From: an uncultured Muribaculaceae bacterium
GTDB taxonomy: Bacteria > Bacteroidota > Bacteroidia > Bacteroidales > Muribaculaceae
Direction of reading: 5' to 3'
Length of the DNA: 27,528 bases
NCBI GenBank assembly: GCA_910589425.1
Contig: CAJUSZ010000032.1
Location: 1 to 27,528 of the forward strand
Below, in pieces: positions 7,888 to 16,462 of this stretch. Each line of letters opens with the position of its first letter. Positions within the stretch are counted from its first letter, which is position 1. Both the position numbers and the translations under genes were made by a program. The notes beneath the pieces were generated by a model. It saw only the letters and a program-made list of their open reading frames with translations, was not told where the DNA came from and did no database searches.

Positions 7888-9102
7888 TTATTTTGCAAGA
7901 CGCTCTTCAAGACGGGTGCGGATAGCTTTCATGAACTCAGCTGATGTAACAGCTTTGGGTTCGATCCCCTCCATGAGGTTTACGAGGTCTTTTGTAACGA
8001 TTCCTGCGTTCAGTGTGTCGAAGCAGGCAGCCTCCAGTTCGTCTGCAAATATGACGAGTTTCTCGAGGTTGTCCATCTCGCCGCGTTTGCGGAGCGCGCC
8101 AGTCCAGGCGAAGATCGTAGCCATAGGATTGGTGGAAGTCTCCTCTCCTTTGAGATACTTGTAGTAGTGGCGTGTTACGGTGCCGTGGGCAGCCTCATAC
8201 TCGAATTTACCGTCGGGGCTGACAAGTACGGAAGTCATCATGGCGAGAGATCCGAATGCAGTGGACACCATGTCGCTCATTACGTCGCCGTCGTAGTTTT
8301 TGCAAGCCCAGATGAAGCCGCCTTTGCTGCGGATCACACGAGCGACAGCGTCGTCGATCAGAGTGTAGAAATATTCAAGGCCAAGAGCTTCGAACTGCTC
8401 TTTGTATTTTGCCTCATACTCCTCATTGAAGATCTCGCGGAAACGTGCGTCATATTTCTTTGAGATTGTGTCTTTTGTCGAGAACCAGAGGTCTTTCTTC
8501 TGGTCGAGGGCAAACTTGAAGCAGCTGTTGGCGAATGAGCGGATCGACTTGTCGGTGTTGTGCATTCCCTGAAGCACGCCGGGGCCTTTGAATTCATGGA
8601 TGACAACTTCCTCTTTCTGGCCATTCTCACCTTCAAATACCATTTTTGCCACACCAGGCTCGTTCACGCGGATCTCGACGCTCTTGTAGACGTCTCCGTA
8701 AGCATGACGGGCGATAGTGATCGGTTCCTGCCAGTTGCGTACAGCGGGTTTGATCGAGGGGATTGTGATCGGAGTGCGGAATACGGTGCCGTCGAGAATG
8801 GAGCGGATAGTGCCGTTGGGGCTTTTCCACATCTCGTGGAGATCGTATTCTGTCATGCGCTGTGCGTTGGGGGTGATGGTAGCGCATTTCACAGCCACGC
8901 CATATTTCTTGGTGGCTTCAGCAGCCTCGTGTGTGATCTTGTCGGATGTCTTGTCGCGTTCGGGAAGTCCGAGGTCATAGTATTCTGTCTTGAGGTCGAC
9001 GAAAGGAAGGATGAGTTCATCTTTGATCATCTTCCAGAGAATACGGGTCATCTCGTCGCCATCCATCTCCACGATGGGAGTGGTCATTTGGATTTTTTCC
9101 AT
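7888..9102 (-). CDS. icd: NADP-dependent isocitrate dehydrogenase, eukaryote-like type
   Basis: Oxidative decarboxylation of isocitrate to 2-oxoglutarate with NADP+, in the cytoplasm; feeds glutamate synthesis and NADPH. 404 residues, collinear with the human IDH1/IDH2 subfamily rather than with E. coli Icd. The substrate-binding residues fall at the human numbers: SPNGTIR (94-100), Arg109 in GTVFR, Arg132 in ARHAYGD and Tyr139. Downstream motifs KDTISKKYDARF, IDDAVARVI, KNYDGDVMSD and AAHGTVTRHY complete the active site and cofactor pocket. It is the last gene of the seven-gene run, after acn, with a stem-loop in the intervening 96 bases and a terminator just downstream. The start gives MEKIQMTTPIVEMDGDEMTR, the usual N-terminus. 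Confidence 0.96.
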   Translation of the reverse strand: MEKIQMTTPIVEMDGDEMTRILWKMIKDELILPFVDLKTEYYDLGLPERDKTSDKITHEAAEATKKYGVAVKCATITPNAQRMTEYDLHEMWKSPNGTIRSILDGTVFRTPITIPSIKPAVRNWQEPITIARHAYGDVYKSVEIRVNEPGVAKMVFEGENGQKEEVVIHEFKGPGVLQGMHNTDKSIRSFANSCFKFALDQKKDLWFSTKDTISKKYDARFREIFNEEYEAKYKEQFEALGLEYFYTLIDDAVARVIRSKGGFIWACKNYDGDVMSDMVSTAFGSLAMMTSVLVSPDGKFEYEAAHGTVTRHYYKYLKGEETSTNPMATIFAWTGALRKRGEMDNLEKLVIFADELEAACFDTLNAGIVTKDLVNLMEGIEPKAVTSAEFMKAIRTRLEERLAK

Positions 9103-9151
9103 GGGTTTATTCAGATTATTAAATATGGTGGGTTTTGAATATTCTTGTGTT

Positions 9152-9181
9152 GACAGCTGCCTGCCTCGGCAGGCAGCTGTC
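9152..9181 (-). other. Intercistronic stem-loop between acn and icd
   Basis: Perfect 14-bp inverted repeat: GACAGCTGCCTGCC at 9152-9165, its complement at 9168-9181, only two bases between them (a four-base loop if the top pair opens). No T tract follows on the minus strand, so it is not a standard intrinsic terminator. It may protect the 3' end of processed acn mRNA, set an RNase cleavage site or cause partial termination. Confidence 0.7.
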
Positions 9182-9198
9182 TCTGTGGGTTCTATTTC

Positions 9199-11448
9199 TT
9201 ATTTCGCACGTTGTGCGGCGTAATAGTTCATCAGGCAACCGTCGGCGAGGATCTGGCGTTCGGTCGGGGTGAGGTTGGAGAAGTGGAGTTTGATGTCTTT
9301 GACCTCTCCGGCTTTTGTGATAACCTTGGCCATCACTTCTTCCTGCCCGTCAAGGATGAGCTTGCGGATGCCCGGCACAAACACGTAGTCGCCTGTCTCG
9401 TAATCGAACTTGGTGTCTTTGTCGATCGTGAACGGAACAATACCCCAGTTGATGCAGTTCGAGCGATAGCGCTTGGTGGCATATTCGTAGCAGATGTTGG
9501 CGTCTCCACCAAGCACTTTCTGGCAGGAAGCCGCCTGTTCGCGTGCGGAACCGTCGCCGGGACGATTTGCAAACACGCATGAGCCGAATGAAGTGTCAGC
9601 GCATTTGGCACCAACTTTACCGAGAACTTTCTCCACATCGGCAGGACATTTGCCTTCGCGGCGTTCGAGATCCTCTTTCTGGATGCGCTTGCTTATGCCT
9701 ACATATTCAGGCACACGGCGGGAAAGGGCGAACTCAGAGAGCTTGAGGGGGTTCGAACGATAGGAGGATGTTTCTCCTGAGGGGATAAGCTCGTCAGTAG
9801 TGGTAACGGGATCGTGGATCACTGCGGCAAGCTCAAGGAGCATGTTTTCCTGCATGGGATACATCTTGGGCCAGTCCTTGATGTTGGGGCCGTAGCGGAG
9901 TTCTTCCTCTGCGTTCTCTTTCTCGAAGCCATTGAATACGCGACGCTCATAGATCTTTGCGTCAAATTCGTAAGGCTTGTGATCGTCGTTGAAGTCCACA
10001 TCGGTGGCTGCTGTGATCACGCCGCCGTTGGCTGCTGTCGCAGCAATGGAGCGTGCGTCCATGAGGGCAACAAGCGAAAGCTGTCCGTTGCCGGGTTTTG
10101 AACCCTCGCGGTTGGGGAAGTTACGGGTTGTGTGGCGGATTGAGAGACCATTGTTTGCAGGAACGTCGCCGGCACCGAAGCATGGACCGCAGAAAGCGGG
10201 CTTGATCACAACGCCGGCCTCGAGAAGTTCTTCGGCTATACCGTTGCGGGTTGTGGCCATGTAAACGGGAACAGACTGGGGATATGCCGAGATGGTGAAG
10301 TAGTCGTTACCTACGGATTTGTCGCGGAGGATAGCGGCAGCCTGGCTGAGATTGTCGTATGTTCCGCCTGAGCATCCGGCGATGATTCCCTGGTCGGCCA
10401 TCACCTTGCCGTCTTTGATCTTGCCTACGAGATCCACGCAGACTTTGTCGCCGAAACGTTTCTTTGCGTCTTCCTCCACTTCGCGCATGATGCGTTCGGG
10501 ATCGGCCTGAAGCTCATGGATGGTGTATGCGTTGGAGGGGTGGAAAGGCAGGGCTATCATGGCTTCCTGTTTGTCGAGGTCGATGCGGATCATGCCGTCA
10601 TAATATGCAGTGCCTTTGGGATTGAGTTCCTTGTAGTCCTCGCCACGACGGTGTGTGTCGTAGTGTTTCTTAACCTCTTCGTCAGTAACCCAGATGGAGC
10701 TGAGACAGGTTGTCTCTGTTGTCATGATATCGATGCCGTTGCGGAAGTCGATGGGCAGATTCTTGACGCCGGGGCCAGCGAATTCAAGTACTTTGTTCTT
10801 GACGAAGCCATTGTCGAACACGGCTTTTACAAGAGAGATAGCCACGTCGTGGGGGCCGATGCCCTTGCGGGGAGTGCCTTCGAGCCATACAAGGACAACT
10901 TCAGGTGCGTTTATATCCCAGGTGTTCTCAAGGAGCTGTTTAACGAGTTCGCCGCCACCTTCGCCGACACCCATTGTGCCGAGAGAGCCGTAGCGGGTGT
11001 GGCTGTCAGATCCGAGGATCATGTTGCCGCATTTAACCATTGCCTCACGTGCATACTGGTGGATCACAGCCTGGTTGGCAGGAACATAGATGCCACCGTA
11101 TTTTTTTGCTGCGGAAAGACCGAACACATGGTCGTCTTCATTGATGGTGCCGCCTACTGCGCAGAGCGAGTTGTGGCAGTTGGTCATTGCGTAGGGGAGG
11201 GGGAACTTTTCAAGACCGCTGGCGCGGGCTGTCTGGATGATGCCGACGTATGTGATGTCGTGGCTCATCATGGCATCGAATTTGATGCGCATCTTGTCGC
11301 CCTTGCTTCCGTCCACATCGTGGCTTCTGAGAATCTGATAGGCGATGGTGTTTTCGCGTCCCTCTTCAGGGGAAGGAAGATTTGCGGCATTCTTGTCAAG
11401 AATTTTGCCGTCCTGGAGATACACTCCTTCTTTGATGAGTTCTACCAT
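9199..11448 (-). CDS. acn: Aconitate hydratase (aconitase)
   Basis: Interconverts citrate and isocitrate through cis-aconitate with a [4Fe-4S] cluster. 749 residues, of the mitochondrial-like aconitase group that Bacteroidetes carry (sometimes labelled only hydratase). Visible motifs are SDSHTRYGSLGTMGVGEGGG (147-166), the cluster cysteines Cys359 (IAGCSGGTYDN), Cys420 and Cys423 (PAFCGPCFGAG), and TTRNFPNREGSKPGNGQLSL (440-459). The C-terminal swivel domain follows (about 530-749, with INWGIVPF). The first cluster Cys is followed by Ser-Gly-Gly, whereas canonical aconitases have Cys-Thr-Asn-Ser there, which is why some annotations avoid the exact name. Position directly before icd supports aconitase. 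The start lies 23 bases after the citCG stop, so it appears to be part of the citrate lyase transcript. Confidence 0.9.
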   Translation of the reverse strand: MVELIKEGVYLQDGKILDKNAANLPSPEEGRENTIAYQILRSHDVDGSKGDKMRIKFDAMMSHDITYVGIIQTARASGLEKFPLPYAMTNCHNSLCAVGGTINEDDHVFGLSAAKKYGGIYVPANQAVIHQYAREAMVKCGNMILGSDSHTRYGSLGTMGVGEGGGELVKQLLENTWDINAPEVVLVWLEGTPRKGIGPHDVAISLVKAVFDNGFVKNKVLEFAGPGVKNLPIDFRNGIDIMTTETTCLSSIWVTDEEVKKHYDTHRRGEDYKELNPKGTAYYDGMIRIDLDKQEAMIALPFHPSNAYTIHELQADPERIMREVEEDAKKRFGDKVCVDLVGKIKDGKVMADQGIIAGCSGGTYDNLSQAAAILRDKSVGNDYFTISAYPQSVPVYMATTRNGIAEELLEAGVVIKPAFCGPCFGAGDVPANNGLSIRHTTRNFPNREGSKPGNGQLSLVALMDARSIAATAANGGVITAATDVDFNDDHKPYEFDAKIYERRVFNGFEKENAEEELRYGPNIKDWPKMYPMQENMLLELAAVIHDPVTTTDELIPSGETSSYRSNPLKLSEFALSRRVPEYVGISKRIQKEDLERREGKCPADVEKVLGKVGAKCADTSFGSCVFANRPGDGSAREQAASCQKVLGGDANICYEYATKRYRSNCINWGIVPFTIDKDTKFDYETGDYVFVPGIRKLILDGQEEVMAKVITKAGEVKDIKLHFSNLTPTERQILADGCLMNYYAAQRAK

Positions 11449-11471
11449 GGGATGGTTTTGTTGATTTTAAG

Positions 11472-13250
11472 TTAGTTATTTTTAAGTTTGTTGTTTGTCA
11501 ATGAATGGATAAGCAGGGTGAGGGAGAGCATGTCGGCCGCACCGCCGGGCGATATGTTGGCTGATTTGAATTTTATGTTGGCTTTCTCGAGCGCTTCAAT
11601 GCTGAAGTTGGCAAGTATTTCCTCTGCTGTAGATTTCACCATTTCGGCTCCCTGCTTGCCTGCCCGGTGATATACATTTGTGTCTTCAAGAGAGGTCATT
11701 ATTTTCAGCAACAGACGCATGAGGGTTTCCTTTCCGGCGATCTGCTCACGAAAGAATGGAAGCCATGTTTGAAAAAGTTCGGCATATCCCTCGCGGGCGA
11801 TGTCGGCCGCCCCTTTTATTCCGTACCGGAGTCTGACTTCAGCTCCGTGGGAATTTTTGTTCCCTCCGAATCCTTCCGCAAGTCTCACTATTCTGCTTTT
11901 AAGCCCGTATTCTGTGATTTCGCCATCGGTAAAGAGTGAATTTGCTGCTGCAATCAACGTAAGTCCGATTGAGAAAAGGGCTCCCCGGTGTGTGTTTATC
12001 CCGCCGGTGGCTTCCATCATGGCGGTCTCAGCCTCTATGCCGGCTTCACGGATCTGATTGTGGTCTGGCAATGATGGTTTCAATCCGAGACGGGCTATTG
12101 TGGCGAACGGGCCTTTCAGGGCCTCGATGCTTCTGCTCATGATCTGATGGTCCATGTCGGTATGGGATCCGTTGTCTTCAATATCGACAAGACCTGGTTT
12201 GGGTGTCAGATCAAGCTCATCTCGTAATGCCTGGCATGCGGCATGTGCAAGAAGATATGGCCATGATGACGATGGTGTCATCTTCATTGCTGCGCCTGCT
12301 TTTCCTTCAAGGATCAGCTTTCTTACAGCCGATGCGCTTATGGATCTGCCTGATGAGTCGTCGGAGAGACGTTCTATCTCTACGACGTTGATTCCCCGGG
12401 CGGGGAGAGTATCTTTCATGACCGCGTTATACTCGCTCGTGAGCTTATCGTTCGGCTCTGTGCCGACAAACCTGATTGTAGCACCGAGTGCCGGAGCTAT
12501 GTGGGTGGCGAATATATCAAGGTCGAGTTTGATCTGTGTTTTTGAAGCGTCGTTTAAGTCTTTGAGGAAATATGTCGGGAAAGTGGCTTTTGAGACGGCG
12601 TAATTGCTTCCGGGGCAAACCGAGACGTTGGGAAGCGTGGCAGTGGCCTGCCTCAGCATGTCGAGCCTTTCCTGATATGAATACTCCGATGCATCTTCGG
12701 AGACGGGAATGATAAACAGTCTTCCGACTCTGCCGGCCGCAGTTTCTATAAGATATTTGTGTCCGCGTGTGAGCGGGTTGCAGTTCATGACAATTATGCC
12801 GGCGGGAGATCCATCATCCTGAAGCGATTGTCTGATTCTGGATAATTCGGCGCAATATCGTTTGATGCCCCGTGGATCTGTTTCCATAAGTATGGCTTTG
12901 TCGGAAGTGCCGACTGTATGGAATGCGAGGCTCTCGAATATGGCACGGTTTTCAGGCTTGGTGAATAAGTATAGATCTGACAGCCCTTCCTCGGAAGCTG
13001 CTTCTCTGATGCGGGAGATGAGCGGATTGGTCAGGGATTCACTTCTTGCTGATTGCGAGAGTGCTATGCATTTAACTACATTCCCGCTAAGACCGCCTCC
13101 GCCTATGAGATTGTCGGACGTGTCGAAGATTCCGAAATAGCGGTCGAGATGTTCGGGGCGCAGTCCCTGGGAAAGCAGGAAAGCCTCCACTTTGCTTCTG
13201 GCCGTCTTCAGCGACAACGGAATTTCGCGTATTTCAAAATCTCCAAACAT
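11472..13250 (-). CDS. citCG: Fused citrate lyase ligase (CitC) and triphosphoribosyl-dephospho-CoA synthase (CitG)
   Basis: Two citrate lyase maturation enzymes in one 592-residue chain. The N-terminal CitC part (about 1-320) has a GNAT-like segment (about 1-125), then a nucleotidyltransferase fold with the HxGH-like motif CNPLTRGHKYLIE (157-169) and SISASAVR (303-310). CitC acetylates the lyase prosthetic group with ATP and acetate, switching the enzyme on. The CitG part (about 330-592) has LTPKPGLVD (348-356), GGINTHRGALFS (416-427), GFGGNKNSHG and SPGGAADMLSLTLLI (567-581). CitG makes 2'-(5''-triphosphoribosyl)-3'-dephospho-CoA, the precursor that CitX attaches to CitD. No internal stop or frameshift is seen. 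CitG is more familiar as a separate protein or fused to CitX. The gene starts 26 bases after citX and ends 23 before acn. Confidence 0.92.
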   Translation of the reverse strand: MFGDFEIREIPLSLKTARSKVEAFLLSQGLRPEHLDRYFGIFDTSDNLIGGGGLSGNVVKCIALSQSARSESLTNPLISRIREAASEEGLSDLYLFTKPENRAIFESLAFHTVGTSDKAILMETDPRGIKRYCAELSRIRQSLQDDGSPAGIIVMNCNPLTRGHKYLIETAAGRVGRLFIIPVSEDASEYSYQERLDMLRQATATLPNVSVCPGSNYAVSKATFPTYFLKDLNDASKTQIKLDLDIFATHIAPALGATIRFVGTEPNDKLTSEYNAVMKDTLPARGINVVEIERLSDDSSGRSISASAVRKLILEGKAGAAMKMTPSSSWPYLLAHAACQALRDELDLTPKPGLVDIEDNGSHTDMDHQIMSRSIEALKGPFATIARLGLKPSLPDHNQIREAGIEAETAMMEATGGINTHRGALFSIGLTLIAAANSLFTDGEITEYGLKSRIVRLAEGFGGNKNSHGAEVRLRYGIKGAADIAREGYAELFQTWLPFFREQIAGKETLMRLLLKIMTSLEDTNVYHRAGKQGAEMVKSTAEEILANFSIEALEKANIKFKSANISPGGAADMLSLTLLIHSLTNNKLKNN

Positions 13251-13276
13251 CTGTTAAGTGGATAATTATTAAAAGA

Positions 13277-13813
13277 CTAAGGTTCTGATGACGAAGAGCA
13301 TGATGAATGCCACATCACGACTCTACGGTGTATTTCATCGAGGAGCTCTTCCTGTGAGTGGGTGAATGCCCTCATGCATATCCGTGCATCGTTGTCGCAA
13401 AGCAGGCATTTTCTTGCAGTTTCTCCTCGGTCTGCCCTGCTTATTTGATTTCCCTCAGGACCGAACACGTCAATATCCATCATTCGTCCGAGGGGATGGG
13501 TGTCCTCGATGCTTACTGTGAGCGCTTTTGTCTCAACCGGGGCCGACGCGCTGATGTAATACGATTCGAAACCTGTCGGAAGATCAGATGAAAGCACATT
13601 CTTTATTTTGGCTCCGAATCTTTCTTTTATAGCTTTGTCCGCAGCCGCGGCTATGGCGAGCGAGTCGTCGGTGCGCTTTACATTTCCCGGAATCACGACT
13701 GTGGCCACGATCAGAGTTGCTCCTTTGTTCTCGTTGAGAATACGGAGCTGGTTTGCCCGGCGGTTGTCGCGCGACTCGAGCAATTCACTCAGTGTGATTG
13801 GGCGGGATTCCAT
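13277..13813 (-). CDS. citX: Apo-citrate lyase phosphoribosyl-dephospho-CoA transferase (CitX)
   Basis: Transfers the phosphoribosyl-dephospho-CoA group to the conserved serine of the acyl carrier subunit CitD. 178 residues, the normal single-domain size, with no CitG fusion on this protein. Family motifs are LLESRDNRRANQLRIL (11-26), HPLGRMMDIDVF (106-117), the paired-cysteine block RKCLLCDNDARICMR (134-148) and His152-Ser153. The tail is serine-rich. It sits between citF and citCG; the 104-base gap upstream holds a strong stem-loop that could lower its expression relative to the structural subunits, fitting a protein needed in catalytic amounts. Confidence 0.93.
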   Translation of the reverse strand: MESRPITLSELLESRDNRRANQLRILNENKGATLIVATVVIPGNVKRTDDSLAIAAAADKAIKERFGAKIKNVLSSDLPTGFESYYISASAPVETKALTVSIEDTHPLGRMMDIDVFGPEGNQISRADRGETARKCLLCDNDARICMRAFTHSQEELLDEIHRRVVMWHSSCSSSSEP

Positions 13814-13841
13814 TTATGGTTGCAGAGGGAGCTGTCTTGTA

Positions 13842-13886
13842 AGCTGCCGGGGCGGTCGCATCCGAGGGTCTGACCGCCCCGCAGCT
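13842..13886 (-). other. Strong stem-loop between citF and citX
   Basis: Two stacked inverted repeats: inner GGGGCGGTC (13849-13857) with its complement at 13872-13880, and outer AGCTGC (13842-13847) with GCAGCT (13881-13886), one unpaired base between them on one side and a 14-base loop. No T tract follows on the minus strand. It separates genes for abundant lyase subunits from genes for maturation enzymes, so partial termination or 3'-end protection of citDEF mRNA is a reasonable guess. Confidence 0.75.
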
Positions 13887-13917
13887 ATTTGGTTTTTACA
13901 GGTTGGTTATCTTCTGA

Positions 13918-15456
13918 TCAGGGCTTGATGTTGCGGATCACGTCCTGAACGGATCCATCGCGGTTCATCACCACGCCGACAACCTTGTCTCCGAAAGGCA
14001 GAGGATCGGCATCGCCGATGATGCTCTTTGCTTTTTCCTTGAGAGAATTGATGTCGACGATTTTGAGACCTGCTTTTTTGAGACGCTCTGCAAGTTCGGG
14101 ACGACGGGGATTGACTGCGATACCGTATTCGGTTACAATAACGTCTACAGTGGATCCGGGTGTGATAAGGGTAGTAACCTCATCTACCACGCAGGGTATG
14201 CGTCCACGCAGAAGCGGGCAGACAATTATCGACAGGGCTGAATCCGCAGCTGTGTCGGGATGTCCGCCGATTGCTCCACGGATTATTCCGTCGCTGCCGA
14301 CAAGGACATTGACGTTGAAATTGACGTCGACCTCAAGAGCGGAGAGGATCACTATGTCAAGATAGTGTACGGCTGATCCAAGATCGTCGGCGGCTGCATA
14401 TTCCACTGATGTAACCTCCTTGTGCATCGGATTATTTTTCAGCGATTCAGCTGCGACCTTGTCGAAAGACTGCACGTCGATCAGGCGTTCGATCAGTCCC
14501 TCCTCGTGCATTTTGACCATGTGGGCCGTAATGCCGCCGAGTGCGAAAGAAGCCTTGATTCCGTCTTCGATCATTTTATTGCGGATGTATTTCACCGCTG
14601 CGAGCGATGCGCCGCCTGATCCAGTCTGGATGGAGAAGCCGTCTTTGAAATATCCGCTGTTGATGATGACCTTTGCTGCCTGCTGGGCAAGAAGTATGTC
14701 GCGCGGGTTCTTTGTGTCGCGGATCGCACCCGATGAAATCTTGGAGCTGTCGCCGACGCTGTCCACTTCCACTACGAAATCCACGTTGCGTTCGGAAATT
14801 GAATTCGGAGTGTTGGGATAAGCCACAAGATCGTCGGTGAGGATAACCACTTTGTCGGCATATTCAGCGTCGGGGAGAGCATATCCGAGCGATCCGCAGA
14901 TGGACTTGGCGTTTTCCGAGCGGGAATATCCGCATGCGTTGCCAAGCGGGTCGGATGATGATGCTCCGAGGAATGCTACGTCGATATGGAGATCGCCGGA
15001 AGCGATTGCGCTGCCGCGTCCGCCGTGGCTTCTGAAAATTACCGGATTTTCCATCAGTCCCTCGGAAATCTCCTTTGCGAGATCACCGCGGAGGCCGGAT
15101 GTGGAGATCTTTGTTATCACTCCATTGCGGATATGTTCAATCAATGGTTTGTGTACGTCAGACAGGCTCGATGCGGCAAGATGCAGGTTCTTGAATCCCA
15201 TCTCAGCGAGTTTGTCAACAACCATGTTGACCACTTTGTCGCCGCCACGGAAGTGGTGGTGGAACGAGATTGTCATCCCATCTTTAAGACCGGTCTTTAC
15301 GATTGCCTCCTCAAGAGTGGCGAGTTTGGGACTTTTGCCCTGGCGCATGCAGTTTGCAGTAGGGTCTTTCTGATGTTTGGCGTCATCGTAGACGCTCTTA
15401 TTGAGTGCTTTCGCAGCTTTTTCTACGAGTGCGATGCGTTCTTTATATGTGTTCAT
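13918..15456 (-). CDS. citF: Citrate lyase alpha subunit (citrate:acetyl-ACP transferase)
   Basis: Exchanges acetyl for citryl on the CitD carrier, the first half of citrate cleavage to acetate and oxaloacetate. 512 residues, typical for CitF. Recognisable segments are SFHHHFRGGDKVVNMVVDKL early, SHGGRGSAIASGDLHIDVAF, SLGYALPDAEYADKVVILTD, the glycine-rich IQTGSGGASLAAVKYI, the LGGITAHMVKMHEEGLIERL block and, near the C-terminus, GGHPDTAADSALSIIVCPLL followed by VTEYGIAVNPRRPELAERLK. Its ATG overlaps the citE stop as ATGA, indicating translational coupling, and a strong Shine-Dalgarno sequence (GAGGAGG) lies upstream, unusual in a phylum where such sites are weak. Confidence 0.96.
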   Translation of the reverse strand: MNTYKERIALVEKAAKALNKSVYDDAKHQKDPTANCMRQGKSPKLATLEEAIVKTGLKDGMTISFHHHFRGGDKVVNMVVDKLAEMGFKNLHLAASSLSDVHKPLIEHIRNGVITKISTSGLRGDLAKEISEGLMENPVIFRSHGGRGSAIASGDLHIDVAFLGASSSDPLGNACGYSRSENAKSICGSLGYALPDAEYADKVVILTDDLVAYPNTPNSISERNVDFVVEVDSVGDSSKISSGAIRDTKNPRDILLAQQAAKVIINSGYFKDGFSIQTGSGGASLAAVKYIRNKMIEDGIKASFALGGITAHMVKMHEEGLIERLIDVQSFDKVAAESLKNNPMHKEVTSVEYAAADDLGSAVHYLDIVILSALEVDVNFNVNVLVGSDGIIRGAIGGHPDTAADSALSIIVCPLLRGRIPCVVDEVTTLITPGSTVDVIVTEYGIAVNPRRPELAERLKKAGLKIVDINSLKEKAKSIIGDADPLPFGDKVVGVVMNRDGSVQDVIRNIKP

Positions 15457-16343
15457 TTCAAATCCTCCTCTGTTAAGATACCTGATGCGAGTGCTAAGTC
15501 GATGGTGCGTTGCGCACGGATCACTACAGGACGGTCCACCATCTTGCCGTTGACAGCGATCACGCCCGAACCTTTCTTCTCGGCTTCCTTGATGGCTGCG
15601 ATGATGGTGCGGGCCTTTTCTATTGCTTTCTCAGACGGAGCGAATACTTCGTTGACCACTTCGATCTGACGGGGATTGATGATCGATTTTCCATCGAAGC
15701 CCAGTGTCTTGATGAATTCCACCTCTTTGCGGAATGTCTCCATGTCGTTGAGGTTGGAGTATACGGTGTCGAGCGCGTCGATTCCGGCTGCTCGTGCGGC
15801 CACCACGATGGTTTCACGGGCGAGACGGAGTTCTTCTCCGCCGGGCGTGCGCTGGGTCTTGAGGTTGGCGCTGTAGTCTTCAGCACCGAGCGCTATGCCC
15901 ATCATGCGTTTTGATGCTGTGGCAATCGCGTAAGCGTTCACTACACCGAGTGTAGACTCGATCGCCGCCATTATTTTTGTGCGGCCGAGGCATCCTATCT
16001 CTTTTTCAACGCGTTCGATTTCGCGCTCCACCTCGACAACTTCTTCGGCTGTCTCGGTCTTCGGCATACGGATTACATGGACACCGGCTTTGACCACAGC
16101 CTCGATGTCTTTTTTGCCGTAAGGGGTGTTCAGCGGATTGATACGCACCACCATTTCCGTGTCGCCGTAATCGATGCTTTTGAGCGCGTTGTAGACCAGC
16201 AGACGCGCTGTGTCTTTCTCGGCCATCGTTACTGAGTCTTCAAGGTCGAGCATTATGGAGTCTGGTCCGTAGATGTGGGCGTCGGCCATCATACCCGGAT
16301 TGTTTCCGGGGACGAACATCATTGTTCTTCTGAGTCTTTCCAT
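15453..16343 (-). CDS. citE: Citrate lyase beta subunit (citryl-ACP lyase)
   Basis: Cleaves citryl-ACP to acetyl-ACP and oxaloacetate. 296 residues, HpcH/HpaI aldolase-like TIM barrel. Visible are the N-terminal RRTMMFVPGNNPGM, the LDLEDSV block (32-38), Arg67 in RINPLNT, Glu129 in AAIESTLGVVNAY and Asp156 in GAEDYSANL, the last two in the usual metal-binding positions, then SIINPRQIEVVNEVF. It follows citD after 119 bases and overlaps citF by 4. There is no sign of truncation. Confidence 0.96.
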   Translation of the reverse strand: MERLRRTMMFVPGNNPGMMADAHIYGPDSIMLDLEDSVTMAEKDTARLLVYNALKSIDYGDTEMVVRINPLNTPYGKKDIEAVVKAGVHVIRMPKTETAEEVVEVEREIERVEKEIGCLGRTKIMAAIESTLGVVNAYAIATASKRMMGIALGAEDYSANLKTQRTPGGEELRLARETIVVAARAAGIDALDTVYSNLNDMETFRKEVEFIKTLGFDGKSIINPRQIEVVNEVFAPSEKAIEKARTIIAAIKEAEKKGSGVIAVNGKMVDRPVVIRAQRTIDLALASGILTEEDLK

Positions 16344-16462
16344 TATAGAGGATGATTTTCCCTGATCATGATCCGGACCGTTTAGACAATGGTTCCGGGA
16401 TGGTTAAGGGTTTTGACTGGTTTAAATTCGGTTAACTAAAGTGTGCGGAGTGCCGTGATGGA

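Noticed and set aside
9152..9181. Intrinsic terminator ending the acn transcript
   Set aside because: No T tract on the minus strand after the stem; retained as an intercistronic hairpin instead.
10516..11475. 319-codon plus-strand frame opposite acn
   Set aside because: It lies entirely antisense to the well-supported aconitase, has no recognisable motif and reflects codon bias of the true strand.
14986..15669. 227-codon plus-strand frame opposite citF and citE
   Set aside because: Crosses two real genes on the other strand, with low-complexity composition and no family resemblance.
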